From Scleroderma bovista (taxonomy: Eukaryota; Basidiomycota; Agaricomycetes; Boletales; Sclerodermataceae), in NCBI GenBank assembly GCA_037178675.1, contig JAYMGJ010000121.1, forward strand, positions 60,778 through 124,777: a stretch of DNA of 64,000 nucleotides. Direction: 5' to 3'. Every line of letters begins with the position of its first letter. Position 1 is the first letter of the stretch. Positions 11,929 through 25,836 of this stretch are shown here, piece by piece. The position numbers and the translations under genes were made by a program. The notes beneath the pieces are model-generated. The model saw nothing but the letters and a program-made list of their open reading frames with translations, had not been told where the DNA came from and searched no databases.

Positions 11929-12298
11929 TTCGACAAGAGATTGGGGTGCTGAAGAAAGAGCAGGTGATTAGACCAAGCCATAATAAATTGGCCAGGCAGC
12001 CGCAGCAGCTGGAACACACGAGGGTGCATCGCTGCGCTGTAGTCATCTCGTTAGCTGGCTGGGCAGTGCACGGGCGTCCAGGGCTAGCGTTGTCCGGTCG
12101 CGAGGATATTTGCCGTATTTGTACATGACTTGTCCGTCGATCTCCTGTTTTGGCATCCGATCACCTCTGACAGGCACGTGATCGTGAATGCTACCAAGGT
12201 GTCCAAAACGAGCGGAGAGTCTTTGAGGACTATAACTTAAGGAGCGACGACGCAACTCTCTCCCAAAGGCGCCGAGCGCATCTTGTCCTTGTACTACC
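11929..12298. promoter_or_regulatory. Shared divergent promoter region, MARVEL-like A and Hv1
   Basis: The only sequence between two divergent start codons (11928 on minus, 12299 on plus), so it must hold both promoters. I see no canonical TATA box close to either start. A minus-strand frame across it (12043-12444) overlaps Hv1 exon 1 and has no motif, so I treat it as a shadow. Confidence 0.5.
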
Positions 12299-13087
12299 AT
12301 GGCCGACATCGCAGAGCAACAGCCATTGTTGCCCATCTCGGAAGCATCGCCGTCCAGGAGGCAGAGATCGTCGAGACTAGCAGCATGGCGTGAGAGCATC
12401 GCACAGGTTCTCCAGTCCACTCGGTTCCACCAGTTCATCCTCACTTTGGTGGGCCATCATGTCCGTTCATAGCTGGTCGCGACTGCACTGACACGCCCCC
12501 GTCAAAGATCGCCATCGATGTTGCATGTGTAGTCGCCGATGTGGGGTACAGCTTCCTTGCAGAGGGATGCTCACCCGTGGAGAGTCCAGAGTCACCGCCC
12601 TGGCTTGCTATCCTGGCTAACATATCCCTTGCTATTAACACGTTCTTTTTCCTTGAAATACCACTGGCTCTATGGTGTTTCGGAATCAAATATTTCTTGC
12701 CATTCTCAAATACACCCCTTTCGTCCCTGCATCTCTTCGATGCTACCATTATCATTACTACTATCGTGCTCGAATTTGCTCTCAAGGGAAAGAAACGCGA
12801 ACTGGTGGGCCTCCTCATCACATTGCGTGTGTGGCGGATAGTCAAGCTTGTCGGAGGTACGTCACTTCCGCTATCCCCGTATGTCGACCTTAATGACACT
12901 GTAATTAGGTATTGCCGTCGGGGCTGGCGAGGTAGAGGAACAAGTCCTCAAAGAACTTGAGGAAACAAAAAGGAAACTGGAGGGCACAACAGCTGCACTC
13001 GCAAAAGCGCGCGAGGAAAACCGAAAACTCAGAGCCCGCGTCCTTTGGCATGAGACTGGAGGATCCGAAGGTGCTTCTGACCTGTAA
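12299..13087 (+). CDS. Voltage-gated proton channel Hv1
   Basis: Predicted 225-residue Hv1 channel, three exons (introns 12449-12507 and 12857-12908, phases 0 and 1). It is a voltage-sensor domain that opens on depolarisation and lets H+ leave the cell. S1 reads IAIDVACVVADVGYSF, with Asp at the selectivity-filter position (human D112). S2 carries FFFLEIPLALW, with the conserved Glu. S3 is LFDATIIITTIVLE. S4 is LLITLRVWRIVKLVGG, with charges R-x-x-R-x-x-K, so the third human Arg is Lys here. A C-terminal coiled coil (VLKELEETKRKLEGTTAALA onward) should support dimerisation. Human E119 aligns with Asp, D123 with Ser and K157 with Ala. The start has an ACCATGG context. Assignment is firm; the exact physiological role is not. 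Confidence 0.9.
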
Positions 13088-13203
13088 GCCTATTGCAGCA
13101 ACAACTTCCCCCATCCATTCCAGCTAGCGTTGCACTACTTATTCTCACTCCACCCTTAACGTTCGTTTCATTACAACTTTGTTTTACTGCAACCTCATTG
13201 GGA

Positions 13204-13445
13204 ATGTCTATTATGGTTGGTCCCGATCACAAAATCTACAATACATTCTCAGCCGCATTACAACAGAAGGTTAGTGGTACAGTGGGTAGGTTATGCAGGT
13301 GTCCAGTAGTCCAACAAACTGAAATATCAAAAGTAACCTGCTTTCGCAGCATCGGCACGAATCCATTGAGAAAGGTGAGGAAGAGGAATCGGAAGATCTG
13401 GGTCTCCCGTCCCTTTGGGGAACAGTCCCGGTGTCTGTAAGGTAA
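13204..13445 (+). CDS. Possible small two-exon protein (53 residues)
   Basis: An ATG-initiated frame (MSIMVGPDHKIYNTFSAALQ) is joined by an 80-base GTTAGT...CGCAG intron (13270-13349) to an acidic exon (EKGEEEESEDLGLPSLWGT) ending in TAA. Splice phase 0 keeps the frame open throughout, which is the main support. It lies about 120 bases beyond the Hv1 stop and overlaps the antisense 3' end of the MARVEL-like gene B. I recognise no family. It could equally be 3' UTR of Hv1. Confidence 0.3.
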
Positions 13446-14919
13446 GCGATGAATGACCATCACTCATTTTCATCTCCGACTCTCTACAGACTTCAACGTA
13501 ATGTGAGTCCCTCGGCATCGTAACTTCCTTTGCAAGAACCGTGGGTAATGGCGTTGGCTGGATGGCCTGGACCTTGCGAACAGCTGGCATTGATGGTGGT
13601 TTAGCGAATGGAACATCGACACCTCGTCGTGCTTCTATTTGGCGTGCCCAATTTGGTCGAGTGGTGTCAACTGATTGATGACCCCGAGGGAACAAAATGG
13701 GGTTCGAGGGAGAATGTGATTGGCGTTCGGCACCATTCAATTTTCCCCATCGTTCTGCAATGTACCTTGTGACTGCACAGGATTCCCCGCTCGCGCTGGA
13801 AAACCGACTGAAGGTCTTGGGATCCTTCTCAGGAGGAACCTCAGAAGAACTGGCTGACATCTTAGAGTCATCGCAGAACCACGGCACCGAGGACACGGGC
13901 ATCGTCCAAATATTTGGAATGGAGGGCGCATGTGCAGATGCGGTAAAACATATTGTGAGACAGTAAACCAAAACTATAGAGTTGGCCCATCAACATAAGA
14001 ACCCTGTGTCTGAATGGGACGATTTGATACGTACTGGAAAAAGTGACCAACCAAGTCACTGACACCAACAGAGAAGACGATGCACATGTTGACCACGTCC
14101 CTGGCAAAAGCGAAAAAGCCAATATAGAGTTAAAACGAGCTCCACTTTTTATGATCCTTCCGCTCACAAGTCAAATGACAGATCATAGGGGGTCCACTCA
14201 CGGTCACGTTGATGCTTGATGCTGGAACAGGTGACCTAGTGTAAGAAGCGGATGTAGATCACAAAATGGAATTGTCTGACCAAGTTGTAGGATGCTCATG
14301 AGAATTGTCCACCCACATTCGACACGCACGTGCCCGGGTCTTGCTTTTGGACAAATCGCCTCGGCAATGGATGCCCTATTTCGCAAGTCAGTGGCCTTCA
14401 TATTATGGAGGAACACGGGAACTTCTCACAAGGTGACGAAGAGAATGATCAAAGCGGCGTTAATGGCGAGGAACATCGGCGCGCCAGGCGCTGGGGCATC
14501 ACATCGTTAGGGTCGAGGTCATCAACGGGAATAGGACATACCAATGTGTCTAACTGCCACAAGATTCCATGCAGCGAACACAAAGAGCAGAACATTGAGA
14601 CAAAGAAGAAGTGCTGGGGCGCGTACAGGATCAATCAGACATCCCCTCAGAGGTTGTTGTCCCCTCACCGAAGAAGATTGTGCGAATGACAAGGAAAGGG
14701 TTCTGCATTGCGCCAGGAATCGTAATGAATGCGTTGGTTGGGTCGTGAAGAAATTACGAATTCTAAGGGGAGGAAGTCTATGACGAGTGCGACACCAATC
14801 GCGGCAAGGTCGAGGAAAACAGACCAGGTCGAGTCCCCCATCGCATCTTTAATTGAGGAGAACAATAAACAGATACTAAACAATGGCAGAGTTCCATAAA
14901 TGGTAATTCCGACAAACAT
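13327..14919 (-). CDS. MARVEL-like four-helix membrane protein B, long Ser/Pro tail
   Basis: Second of three similar genes on this strand. Helix 1-2 exons read MFVGITIYGTLPLFSICLLF and FLDLAAIGVALVIDFLPLEF. An intron (GTGAGG...CCCCAG) then leads to ALLLCLNVLLFVFAAWNLVA, the next exon to MFLAINAALIILFVTLAS, then a pre-helix motif (CPKARPGHVRVECGW) and TILMSILQL. The CP-x-ARP-x(4)-VEC-x-W pattern is one I associate with fungal MARVEL proteins. A C-terminal exon of about 210 residues is Ser/Pro-rich and ends at 13327; its last part is antisense to the small frame at 13204-13445. The start is uncertain: upstream sequence to 15099 is open in pieces but lies only 8 bases from the Dad4 stop. Confidence 0.55.
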
Positions 14920-15107
14920 CCGTGGATGCAATCCAAACAACAGTACTTGCAATTACATGGACAACATTATAGTTTTGTACAGACCCGTCATATCACGATG
15001 CTTGAGGACATGGAGCCTTGTTGATTCAGTCAGAGTGAACCAATGGTGTCGTGCATCAAATGACTTACCGGAGATGACTTTCGTAGCAAATGAATGCATC
15101 CTGGCTC

Positions 15108-15465
15108 TCAGGACGTCTCCTGCTTCATAGCCTCGAGGTTATACTGCACATTCTTGCGGTATTTTGTCACCAGATCAGCAGCGACCTTGACAGAGGCATT
15201 CGCCTCCAAGATCTCCTACATGTTGGCGTTGATTACACTTTTGTTGCTAGGGATGCGGACGGCACACGAAGACACGTACCTCGACACAGTGGTTGAGTTC
15301 CATGATTAGTTCTGTGCACGCGGACTGCTCGTGCAGATGTCAGAGGTCTGATGATGTGCTGCATCGCGGACTAAAGCCCTTAGTAGCGGAAATAGGGATA
15401 CCCACTGCATTCTTGAGAATTCGTTCAAGAAGAACCGCCTGGCGTTCTGCGTGGGGGTTCTCCAT
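15108..15465 (-). CDS. DASH complex subunit Dad4
   Basis: Complete 70-residue subunit of the DASH/Dam1 complex, the fungal ring that couples kinetochores to spindle microtubules. Three exons: 15406-15465 (MENPHAERQAVLLERILKNA), 15280-15324 (SACTELIMELNHCVE) and 15108-15215 (EILEANASVKVAADLVTKYR, continuing to NVQYNLEAMKQETS), all joined in phase 0. The MENPH start, the S-x(2)-ELI-x-ELN segment and the Y-R/K-x-NVQY-x-LEA ending are the family signature, and the length matches the roughly 70-residue fungal proteins. The short exons are easily missed by ORF scanning. High confidence. Confidence 0.93.
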
Positions 15466-16478
15466 TTCTATTATATGATGTTGTCAATGTGATATCTGTG
15501 TTTTCTGAACCTGCAGAAGACTCCACAGAAATGAGTTGGTAGTGGCACAGATGAAACGCGACATTTACTGAGTCAGCATCCGTAAGTTCAACCGTTACAA
15601 TCACGTCCCAAACTTCACTCGATGCTTCACGATCAAGCCCGTTTACTGGGGCAAAATGGTCTTTCCCCGTACCTCTGCGGCTTGAATACTAATATCATGC
15701 TTGGACTATGGCACGTGTCAGTTACATTCCTGTCCATGGCAGAGATTCGACTGTTTTTCTTGCATCTTTGATGCGGCTAGAATGCATCCTGGGGCCAACG
15801 ACTTTCCGATCCCACAAACTATCTTCAACGTATCGAAAATATATCTCCTTACTGCTACAGCCGGGACCCGTATCGCTGGCACTAGAAGCCGGCATATGTA
15901 TCTGCCATGCCAATGACCAGACGATCGCGTCCAAGCTATCGCAACCTTGTGTACTTGGTTGCTCGGGAGTACATATGTCCTTAGACTCCCGATCTGTAGT
16001 AACTGATCCCCACCTTACTGCGAGGAATTCAATCATTTCCGAGCGCCGGGCCTCACAAGGAACGGTGCTTGGCGCAAGCCAGCCACCTACAACCACTCCA
16101 AATGAAGTGGACCATGCATTTTCTCAACATCAAGACACCATGTACACCATCCGAGGTCAGCATCTGGATCTTTGATCGAGTCGAACAGCCCTAGCAGCTT
16201 AATTGATCTCGAGGATGCTGTACATACACACATCCAAAACACATACGTGTTCCGTGTCCCAAGATCAGATCAACACGTTCGCGGATATTTTTTTTACACA
16301 AAAATAACATGTTACACTGTAAGTAATCCCGGATCCACAATCAATATAGTACATACACGGTGCAGCACCCATCCCATCTATCCCATCCTCTAAGTGTACA
16401 AAGGTGACACCGTCACACCTACAACAAGCCCTGTGCGGCACTGCCCACAGACTAATAAAAGAGTGGGAGCATGGAGCA
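15466..16478. other. 1 kb without a recognised gene
   Basis: Two long overlapping frames occupy opposite strands: plus 15708-16175 (155 codons) and minus 15722-16096 (124 codons). Neither shows a motif, a transmembrane pattern or a supporting intron, and at most one could be real. The region holds the promoter of DAD4 and the downstream region of MARVEL-like gene C. Confidence 0.45.
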
Positions 16479-18107
16479 TCAAGGCGGTACCTGCCGCTGC
16501 GACGTCACAGCCAGATCATTGTCATTGGACGGGATACGTAATCTCGGTCCAGACGGTCTCCTCGCACGGGCCTCATCAAAAGGCGGCTGCGCCGAAGATG
16601 GAGCCCCACGGCCAGGATGACCCGCACCGGCCGAAGTGACGCTTGCAGTCGCAGTTTGCTGGATATTGGACGGTACACCACTGCCTCTGGAAGTCAGGGT
16701 ATCACGTGTCCGCCGCTTGGGCCTGACAGGTTGTTCCATGATGTCCCGGCGTGGCCAGTCTCCGAGAAGAGAAGGGTGAGAGGGTGCCGCTGGTTGTTCT
16801 GCCCGCTGAGCCCCGGGTCGGTTGGCATACGTAATAGTGGAAGGCAGTTTCCGCACGGCAGCAAATGAGTCATAGATGGGATGAAGAGGTGCACCCGAGG
16901 GACGCACGACCGCAGGCGGAGGTGGCGATGGTGACGGTGGCGGCCGTGGCGGCTGGGGGAGACGTCGAGCAGCGAGGACATGTGCTTGTCCAGATAGTGG
17001 GATTGGAACAGCTTCGGGAAGTGAATCCCTGGCCTCAACGCTCATCTGTTCCGATACCGGCATGCGCTGATTCTGGGGAGACTTGTACCGCTCAATCTCA
17101 TACTCGGAGCCCAGACCCGGCTGGCCATGGTAGACAGGTCTGGGAATCGGGCGAACAGGCTGAGGGGCATAGGTGACCCCAGGGAGGGGACCAATGCGCT
17201 TCGGAGACATAATAGGCGAGCTGGGCGGAGTGCAGAGGGATTGGCGACCGACAGACCAGCGGAGGCGCCTAACAGTTGAGCTCCAGATATCGGGGTTATC
17301 TTGTTGGTAAAAGACGGTGGTGGAGATGAGAACGATGAGGTAGGCAAGCACTACGATAAAAAAGAATAAGTCCATGCATATAAAAGGCAAACCGACTTGA
17401 GATGAAACGCACGGACGCCAGTGCATATCCACGTGAAAGCAACAAGGAGATGCGCAGAGATACAAAGCGAATGAAAGCTGACGATGCCTGGACAAAGAGA
17501 AACCGTCAGCATCAGCACCCCGAAACAGCGGTTAGGGCGTCGTCATGTACCTTGGAAACTACATTGCTCATTGTTCAAAAGCAAAGTCACAGCTGTAGCG
17601 CCAGCTATCCAAAACCGATGAGCAACGATAATAATAAGACAAAGGAGCCACCGAAAACGCACCGAGCTCCATGAGCCAAAAGAGTACTATCCACGTGCAC
17701 TCAAACCATATCCGTGTGGTGAATGGATGTTTGATGAGAAGCTCGACGAAAACGCTTTACCGTCTCGTCAGCGTCGTGCCCTACCTCGTCGATAGAGAGA
17801 AAACGTACAGGGTGAAGACGAAGACCAGAGCGAAGGCGCCAAGGAAGGCGAGGTAGATATCGACTTGCACTGTGTAAAGGTTGCCAATCAGCACCGTGAA
17901 TTAAGGCTAGTGTGCATTGACGACGTACATATCTGGTAGGAAAAGGCAAGACTATGGTTCCATGCAGCAGATATGCATATCATCGCATTGCATATCACGA
18001 ATAAGCCTGTAAATTGGCCATGTCAGGACACGAAGGGGGGCCCAAAGAGAGGTTGGGGCGAGCTCACAGAAGAGTATGTAACGACCGACGAGCAAAAGGT
18101 TTGTCAT
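16479..18107 (-). CDS. MARVEL-like four-helix membrane protein C, Pro-rich tail
   Basis: Third member of the local set. Exons in order read MTNLLLVGRYILF, then LFVICNAMICISAAWNHSLA, then VDIYLAFLGAFALVFVFTL, then ECTWIVLFWLMEL joined to AGATAVTLLLNN, giving four hydrophobic helices with an E-C-x-W motif before the last, as in gene B. After a final hydrophobic exon (FFFIVVLAYLIVLISTTVFY), the tail of about 280 residues is very rich in Pro, Ser and Arg (RRLPQPPRPPPSPSPPPP) and is probably disordered and cytosolic. It ends TSQRQVPP at 16479. The start was chosen at the Met directly before helix 1; an upstream in-frame Met lies at 18200. MARVEL assignment is by pattern; function unknown. Confidence 0.58.
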
Positions 18108-18473
18108 GTTGGGTGTTACAACGTCTTGGGCATAGAGGTTAAAGAGCGTTGACACTGTTGGAGGCCGTTTTGTGCAAAGAACCGGCTTCGCGTGCTTCAT
18201 GGGATGATGGCAACTGCGAGTCGGCGACGGAGACCGTTGCCTTTTGGGGATAGCTAAAAAAACATACTGTCACGTGAAACAGGCTCATCTGAGAACAATT
18301 GAAAACTTTGTTGAATAGCATCTCTACAGTATGATACGAAAAAAGATGTACGATACAGTATGCGGTGTAGCTATGCGTAGTGTAACAGGAGGGTCAATTA
18401 ATTAAATAGAATTGGCCGGGATAACCAAGAGAGTACTGAAGGCAGGTGGGACATCGACCCTGCGGGACCGTTT

Positions 18474-21400
18474 TTATTGTTGGTTCGGCCATGTGTAGGT
18501 TTGCAGTCGATTCGTCGCCGGCGGCGGACGCGAAAATGTTGCGAATACCCTGGATTGGGTCGGCACCGCTCCATCGATTTCGACATGGATATCCCCGGCG
18601 CTTGGAACATACGATCGCACCTCTGCTGATATGTCGCGACGCAAACGGTCCACTAGATCAGTTATCCGCTGAGGAACGTATCGGGTGGAGTGAGTCAGCT
18701 TGTCTATATAGTCCCCACCACCCGTGAATGATGCACACCTGCAATTCAGCGCCCGAGTGGTGCTTACCATATACCGTCTTGGCTAGTCGAGCGACACCAA
18801 TGCGGACGCCCACGACGCTATCATCAGCAAGCTGCCCAAGCACTTCCCAGTTAGTATCATCCATGACAAATGCGTTTTCTTGGGCCAGTGAAACGAGAGA
18901 TTGTTGAAGAGCGACATAACTAAAAAAAAAAGCTTTAGTTCCAGTGAGGGTCATCGTCTAGCCAGATCACGCACGTCATGCGTTTACGATACGAGGAGGA
19001 ATACGCTAAGGAGATGACAGCCCGGCGGAGACGGTCGAAAGCCACCGTCCACGCATCGCGATCGGCACAAATGCGGGTGAACTGGCATAAAAAAAAAGTG
19101 AACAATGTACTCTTAATAACGAATCAATACGTACCACATTTATCGCGGCATCTCGCACTGTTCCGAAACCATCTTCAAGCGCTTTCAGCACAAGGAAATG
19201 CACGCAATCGGGATGACTCGGCGAACCAGCAAGATCGGGAAGCACCTGCACAAGATGCTCCCTCGCGCGCCAGCTCCGTGAAAGCCAACCCTCCTCCCAG
19301 ATCTTGACTAGCCCGGAAAAGATATCATCCCGCGCTCTCCCTTCTCCAAGCGCCTCGACAAATAGCGGAAGTGCCTCAATCGCCTTCAGTCGGATATCAC
19401 CGTCTTCATCACACCGCATGGCATCCAACCAAACGTGGAGGAGATCACGCGCAGCATTCTCTGGCCCAATAATCCGGGCCAACTCTCCGAGACTGGCTGC
19501 AAGCGTTCTCCGAACTTTGGACGACCGGTTCTGAGCCAACGTCAAATAGAATCCTCGCAGTTCTCCCCACCTGGCAGGCCCTAATGTGAGTGCCACGGCG
19601 GGGTAGTTGAACGCACACGCGAGCGGACGGGCAGGGTCGTCAAAGCAGTTCAGATCCAACACTGGTGCAGTGCAAACGTGAGTGCCATGCTTTAATAATT
19701 AGCATGAGTGTTTCTTCCGTACCTGGCCACAGCTGACACGGTATTCCGTATGCGACACCCGGTCGTTGCTCCCCGATGACAGACTTTTCACGCCCAAGAA
19801 ACAGCCGAAGCAGCTCTGATGGCGGTCCACCCTGGTCAACGTGAAAAGTATACATCACTTCTCCCAGGGCCTCCAGCACACCAGAACGTACTGTGGGAGA
19901 CTCATCCTTGTAGAGCGGAACGACAGTTGAAAGAGCAACAGACCGCCTCAGGTGTGGCGATAGACGAGAAAGGACAGCGGGAAGGGCGAATAACGAAGAA
20001 TGGCGGACATGCCACACCGAATCTGATCTCAAAGATTCGAATAAAGGAAGCTGGATTTCCACGAGCATAAGCCTGTATATAAAACGATATAGGAATAAAT
20101 GTTACCAGCGATAAAATGATTAGTTCTTCTGGCACGACTTTGGCAAGTGCACCAAGCGCAAATGATGCTTCTCGCCTCACCCAATGCACTGGATCCTTCC
20201 CCGCACGCTCCACCTCCCTTACGAAGGCACGTTGTGTATCTGGCCGTAATGAACCTATTCCAAATTTATCTATCATTAGACTGTTTCACAACGTGAAAAA
20301 AAAAACGGGATAACGTACTACTGGCTGTGACAGCAGCTATCAAGCTCATACTTGATAATCGTCCCACAGCAGCCTGTTCGCTGGGGTCAATCTCGTCTTC
20401 CACGTCGTGATGCTCCGCCGCAGTTTGCAGCTGAGGGACCGCCGCTGGTGGGGGCGTTTGTGGACCAGATAGTTTTGTCGGACTCGAACTTCTACCCTCG
20501 TAATGGTATGAAATACTTGTGATGGGTGACGGGGGATCCAATGTCGAAAAATCTGAGGGAAGTGAGATGACGCCGAGTGGAGGGCTAGGGGGGACCACCG
20601 ATACTTGAGGTAACTGGGCTGAGATGGAAGCGGATAAAAGTGGTGAGGGAGGGGCCGATGACGGGGACGGGGGAGGAGGAAAGTAGGGGTTAACATTGGG
20701 ATCATAGGTGGTATCTTCGAGGCCCGGCTGCTTAGACATCGTAGCTTGTCCTGGAATTTCTGTTGCAGGAGTACGCGCAGATGCATCGTACCAAACCTCG
20801 GCGATCTCTTCTTCTACAGGAACGTCCAACCGTCCGATTCCAATGACGAGTTGATGAAGAACTTCCTCTTCGAACAATCTCCTTTGTCGCTTCCCAAAGA
20901 GACCGTAGGGCTCATCCGCGGATTGATGGATATCCATACCCTGTTCTTCAGCAGTATCTGCCTTCCTAATCCGAGCCAGCAGATCCACAACAGCACACCG
21001 AGCTGGGCTATTAACCATGCCATTCGGGCTCAGGAGGAGCGTTCCCAAGATGGGTGTAAATGCCTGTACAGATATGAGCGTGACATCGCCGTCGATGTAA
21101 TTTTGCTGATAGCCAGTTTCAAGGCTGGCCGATTCCGTCGGATCCTCCACTACCTGGCATCGCTGCAGAAGGGCGTCGTAAGTCCAAGTCGAGAAAGGAA
21201 CATCAGACAAAGGCCCCACCGTGAGGAACGACCACAAGACTCCAATGAGTTCCGAAGCCAGGGCTTCCTTGACGGCCTCGTCTAAGGTGATGTCGTAAGG
21301 TGTGGAGACAACATCACGCGTGAGACACACCTTCATCCATTGCTAAACTGGGAAGCAGGGGCAAAACGTATTCGACAGCCTCGAGTGGGGTGACCTGTGC

Positions 21401-22005
21401 GAGGAATGATGGTAATGCATGCGAAATAAATACCCTGTGCAACAACAAAAAAAGGTCCGAAAGCTGCACCACATAGAAACACACGATGAGGGTTACCTGT
21501 GATGTGCAGATCTACTGCGAGAGAAAAGATATATCTTTTCGAGAGTGCTGAGACCCTCGTCATCTAGCGTAAAGTCGAGTGTGCTCTCTGGCCCGGGATG
21601 TGCATCGACTGGGAAGATGGTCTCGATTTCGCCTGGGGAGGGCGCGGGAGAGGCGGAACGAAAGCCATCGCGGAGTCTGGTTGCTGCCTCTGAAACCAGC
21701 TGAAGCGACAGGGGAGGTGGATCCAGCGGTGGATCCTCTGCCTGCGGAGAAGTCAGGGGGGTGGAAGGCGCAGTATAAAAGGGGAGGGGTGGCGATGAGG
21801 GAGGGGAATCGAACGGGTTATCCCGCGGCGGCGGCGAGGGGCGAGGAGACGGAACCAACGCGCCTAGCACCTGGGGAGCGGCCAAGCTTAAATGGTTCGG
21901 AGGGGGAGGTTGCGGATGATTCGAGTGTTCTGTGGGCGACACCTGCGCTGGGGGACACGAGTGTTGGAAATCGACAAGCGACACTATATGGCCCATGAAT
22001 AACAT
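18474..22005 (-). CDS. PP4 regulatory subunit 1-like HEAT-repeat protein
   Basis: Large multi-exon gene. The N-terminal region is Pro-rich and probably disordered, then LSTLEKIYLFSRSRSAHHR begins an all-helical HEAT-repeat body: EALASELIGVLWSFL, WHVRHSSLFALPAVLSRLSP, SGVLEALGEVMYTFHV, ALTLGPARWGELRGFYLTLA, KVRRTLAASLGELARIIGPE and DGDIRLKAIEALPLFVEALG. The ACAFNYPAVALTLGPARW and VRRTLAASLGELA segments match the pattern of PPP4R1, a scaffold that targets phosphatase 4. A Ser/Pro-rich insert of roughly 150 residues separates the early repeats. The C-terminal exon ends TNRLQTYTWPNQQ at 18474. At least eight introns are present. HEAT protein is certain; the PP4R1 name is probable. Its catalytic partner would be a PP4-type phosphatase encoded elsewhere. 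Confidence 0.8.
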
Positions 22006-22490
22006 TCCAGACGCGGTGGAAGTGAAACAGACAGACTTTGGCAGAGGCCCGCTTTAAAGGCCTCCCAGAGAAGAAGCGCGGGAGAACGCGAGTATGAAGG
22101 ACACGAGGACGACGGACAGTCGACTGCGAGGGAATCAGCTATGGCCGATAGATGACGCAAGCAAGCTGTTGTTACTCAACAGCCGTGCAGCAGTGCGGCA
22201 GTGATCTGTGGCACGAGACGTTACAGACGACGGATCATCATTAGCAGCTGGGATGGATAGACGCACGTCCGTGGACTACGAGAGTGTGGCCGTGTCCGGG
22301 GGGAGTTCGACTAGAAAACGCGCACCCCGGAGACGAAGGAGGAGCGTGCAACAGCAGGTTTCCACGAAAATTTTGATTCCGAAAAGGTGAATTGCATCAG
22401 AAAGTGGTGATGTCCGGATTTGGCATATGATGTCATCATCCCTCAGGCACGCGCGATGACGTCACGTCCGTATTCTATTGGCTTCCATCC
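22006..22490. other. Promoter of PP4R1-like gene and 3' region of aspartate aminotransferase
   Basis: Nothing codes convincingly. A short plus-strand Arg-rich frame (22208-22390) has biased low-complexity composition and no family match. Confidence 0.5.
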
Positions 22491-24126
<1,636 letters not shown>

Positions 24127-25836
24127 GTTGTTAGTATTATCCTTCTGATCCGATAGATGCCCGTACACCTGAGCCAGTCTGGTGGCCATGAGTAGACGTT
24201 ACGACGGATAGTGGGAGCAAGTTAGGAAAGAGCGGTGGACTCGGGATGATCCCCAAACCCGGCCGCGCAACGCCGAAGGTAATCACATTTGACCACCTTC
24301 CTGCTTAGCCAGCGAGGCAGATCAGCCTCGATCGGGTGTGTTGATGGTGTAGATGTCCATGTGATTTGCTGAAGCATTATCAACAGCCTTTGCACATCGC
24401 CAGTCGCAGACCGCTGCGGTCCGGCAGAGGACGGTGGGGATTCGGGAAGACAGAAGACTCACCTACTAGAGACACACGGTGGTCAAGAGAAGAGATGAAG
24501 CTTGATAACGCTCAGCATGCGATCTTTTGTACGTATGGACCGTTTGGTACAAGCCCGAAACCCAAATTGGGTAGCTGTCGTCTTACTCGTTTTCGGGCGA
24601 TGCAAGTACTGTTGACGTTGCGCTATACAAAATAAAGGTCTCTCTCCAACTTGGAGTCGTTCCATTAAAATCCGAGGGCCGGTGAGCTCTTCCTTTCGTC
24701 ATGCTAGCGACGTTATTTGAATTTTTCCAATTTTGCCAGTTGTTGGTCTCCAGTGAACCCTGTCCCACCATCACCGCTGCCCTTCCAACAAGTAGCTCCG
24801 GGTAGACCATGCACTCACACGCCAACTCATCGTTATCCCAGATCAGGCTGAAACATTCTCCCTGGCAGAACGCAATTCTATTACATAGTTTGTCAGACGT
24901 CACCGACGTACACCCGACTGTTCACGAAGTTATCTACTTTTACTGCGAACTTCCACCAAAGATTTGAGGCCAATTCCGTTCAACCCCCGCTTCCGCATCC
25001 GCTCTCCTCCGTTGAATCTATGGTGAGGGTCAGTGGAGATAGGCCGAGCGAAAAGGCCCTGTACCAATGACTCTGAGTTGCTGGGTTCCCCCCAAATGAC
25101 ATCCATTCAATTACCTGACAGCCAATTGGTCCCTATTCGGGCCCTCCACGCACGCACTGTCGCCAACCCTATGTAATCTTAGGGGAGCCCTTGCTCACCA
25201 CATGTTGGTCATCAAAGCAGGGGCATGAGGTATTATTACGCACGAATGTCGTCAACAAGGGCTTGCAAATATGCCTCACTGCAAAAGGAGCGCGCAGGCC
25301 TATCAGGAAAACCACGAACTCATCACCACGCCCACGACGTATTCGTCCAACAGTAACGGTCCGGTTTCATACCATGCTTGCGGGGTCAATAAAATATTGC
25401 ATCACTGTATACAACCGAAGAGCTGCGAACAACAACTGCGTGTTTTCAGTTCCATCCTCGCCCCATGCATGCTAGTTTACATGCCGTTTCCATGCGTGTA
25501 TGGAGAAGGGAGAAGGGAGAACAGTTCAAGGTCCGATGTCCGAGGGGATGAAAGTGGGGCACGGAGGAATACAAGGGCTCTAGGAGGATGGCAAGTCCAA
25601 GCTGGTGGGGAAGGGGAGGTAATATGGGATGGGTGACGAGCCTCGTCACCGAATCGTGGAGTGTCCGAGAAGGAGAATATTCACTATAGATAGTAATGTA
25701 TTAAGAACGTAGAAAACAACAGTGGAAACCAGTTAGATAGCTGTATGTTTGCACAGAGAGAATCACAGTTCAAGTGGTGGTGGGGTGGGGGGCAGTGGTG
25801 TGGGTAATGGCACAATGGACAAGCATGCAGACGCCA
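24127..25836. other. 1.7 kb intergenic stretch
   Basis: No gene is supported. Frames at 24583-24903 (minus) and 25271-25636 (plus) lack an ATG in good context, motifs or intron patterns. The right end is the 3' flank of the AN1 gene. I see no repeats or mobile-element termini. Confidence 0.5.

Noticed and set aside
15708..16175. 155-codon plus-strand frame
   Set aside because: It overlaps a 124-codon frame on the other strand. Neither has a motif, signal peptide, helix pattern or intron support.
24583..24903. 106-codon minus-strand frame
   Set aside because: It opens at GTG, not ATG, and has no introns or recognisable motif.
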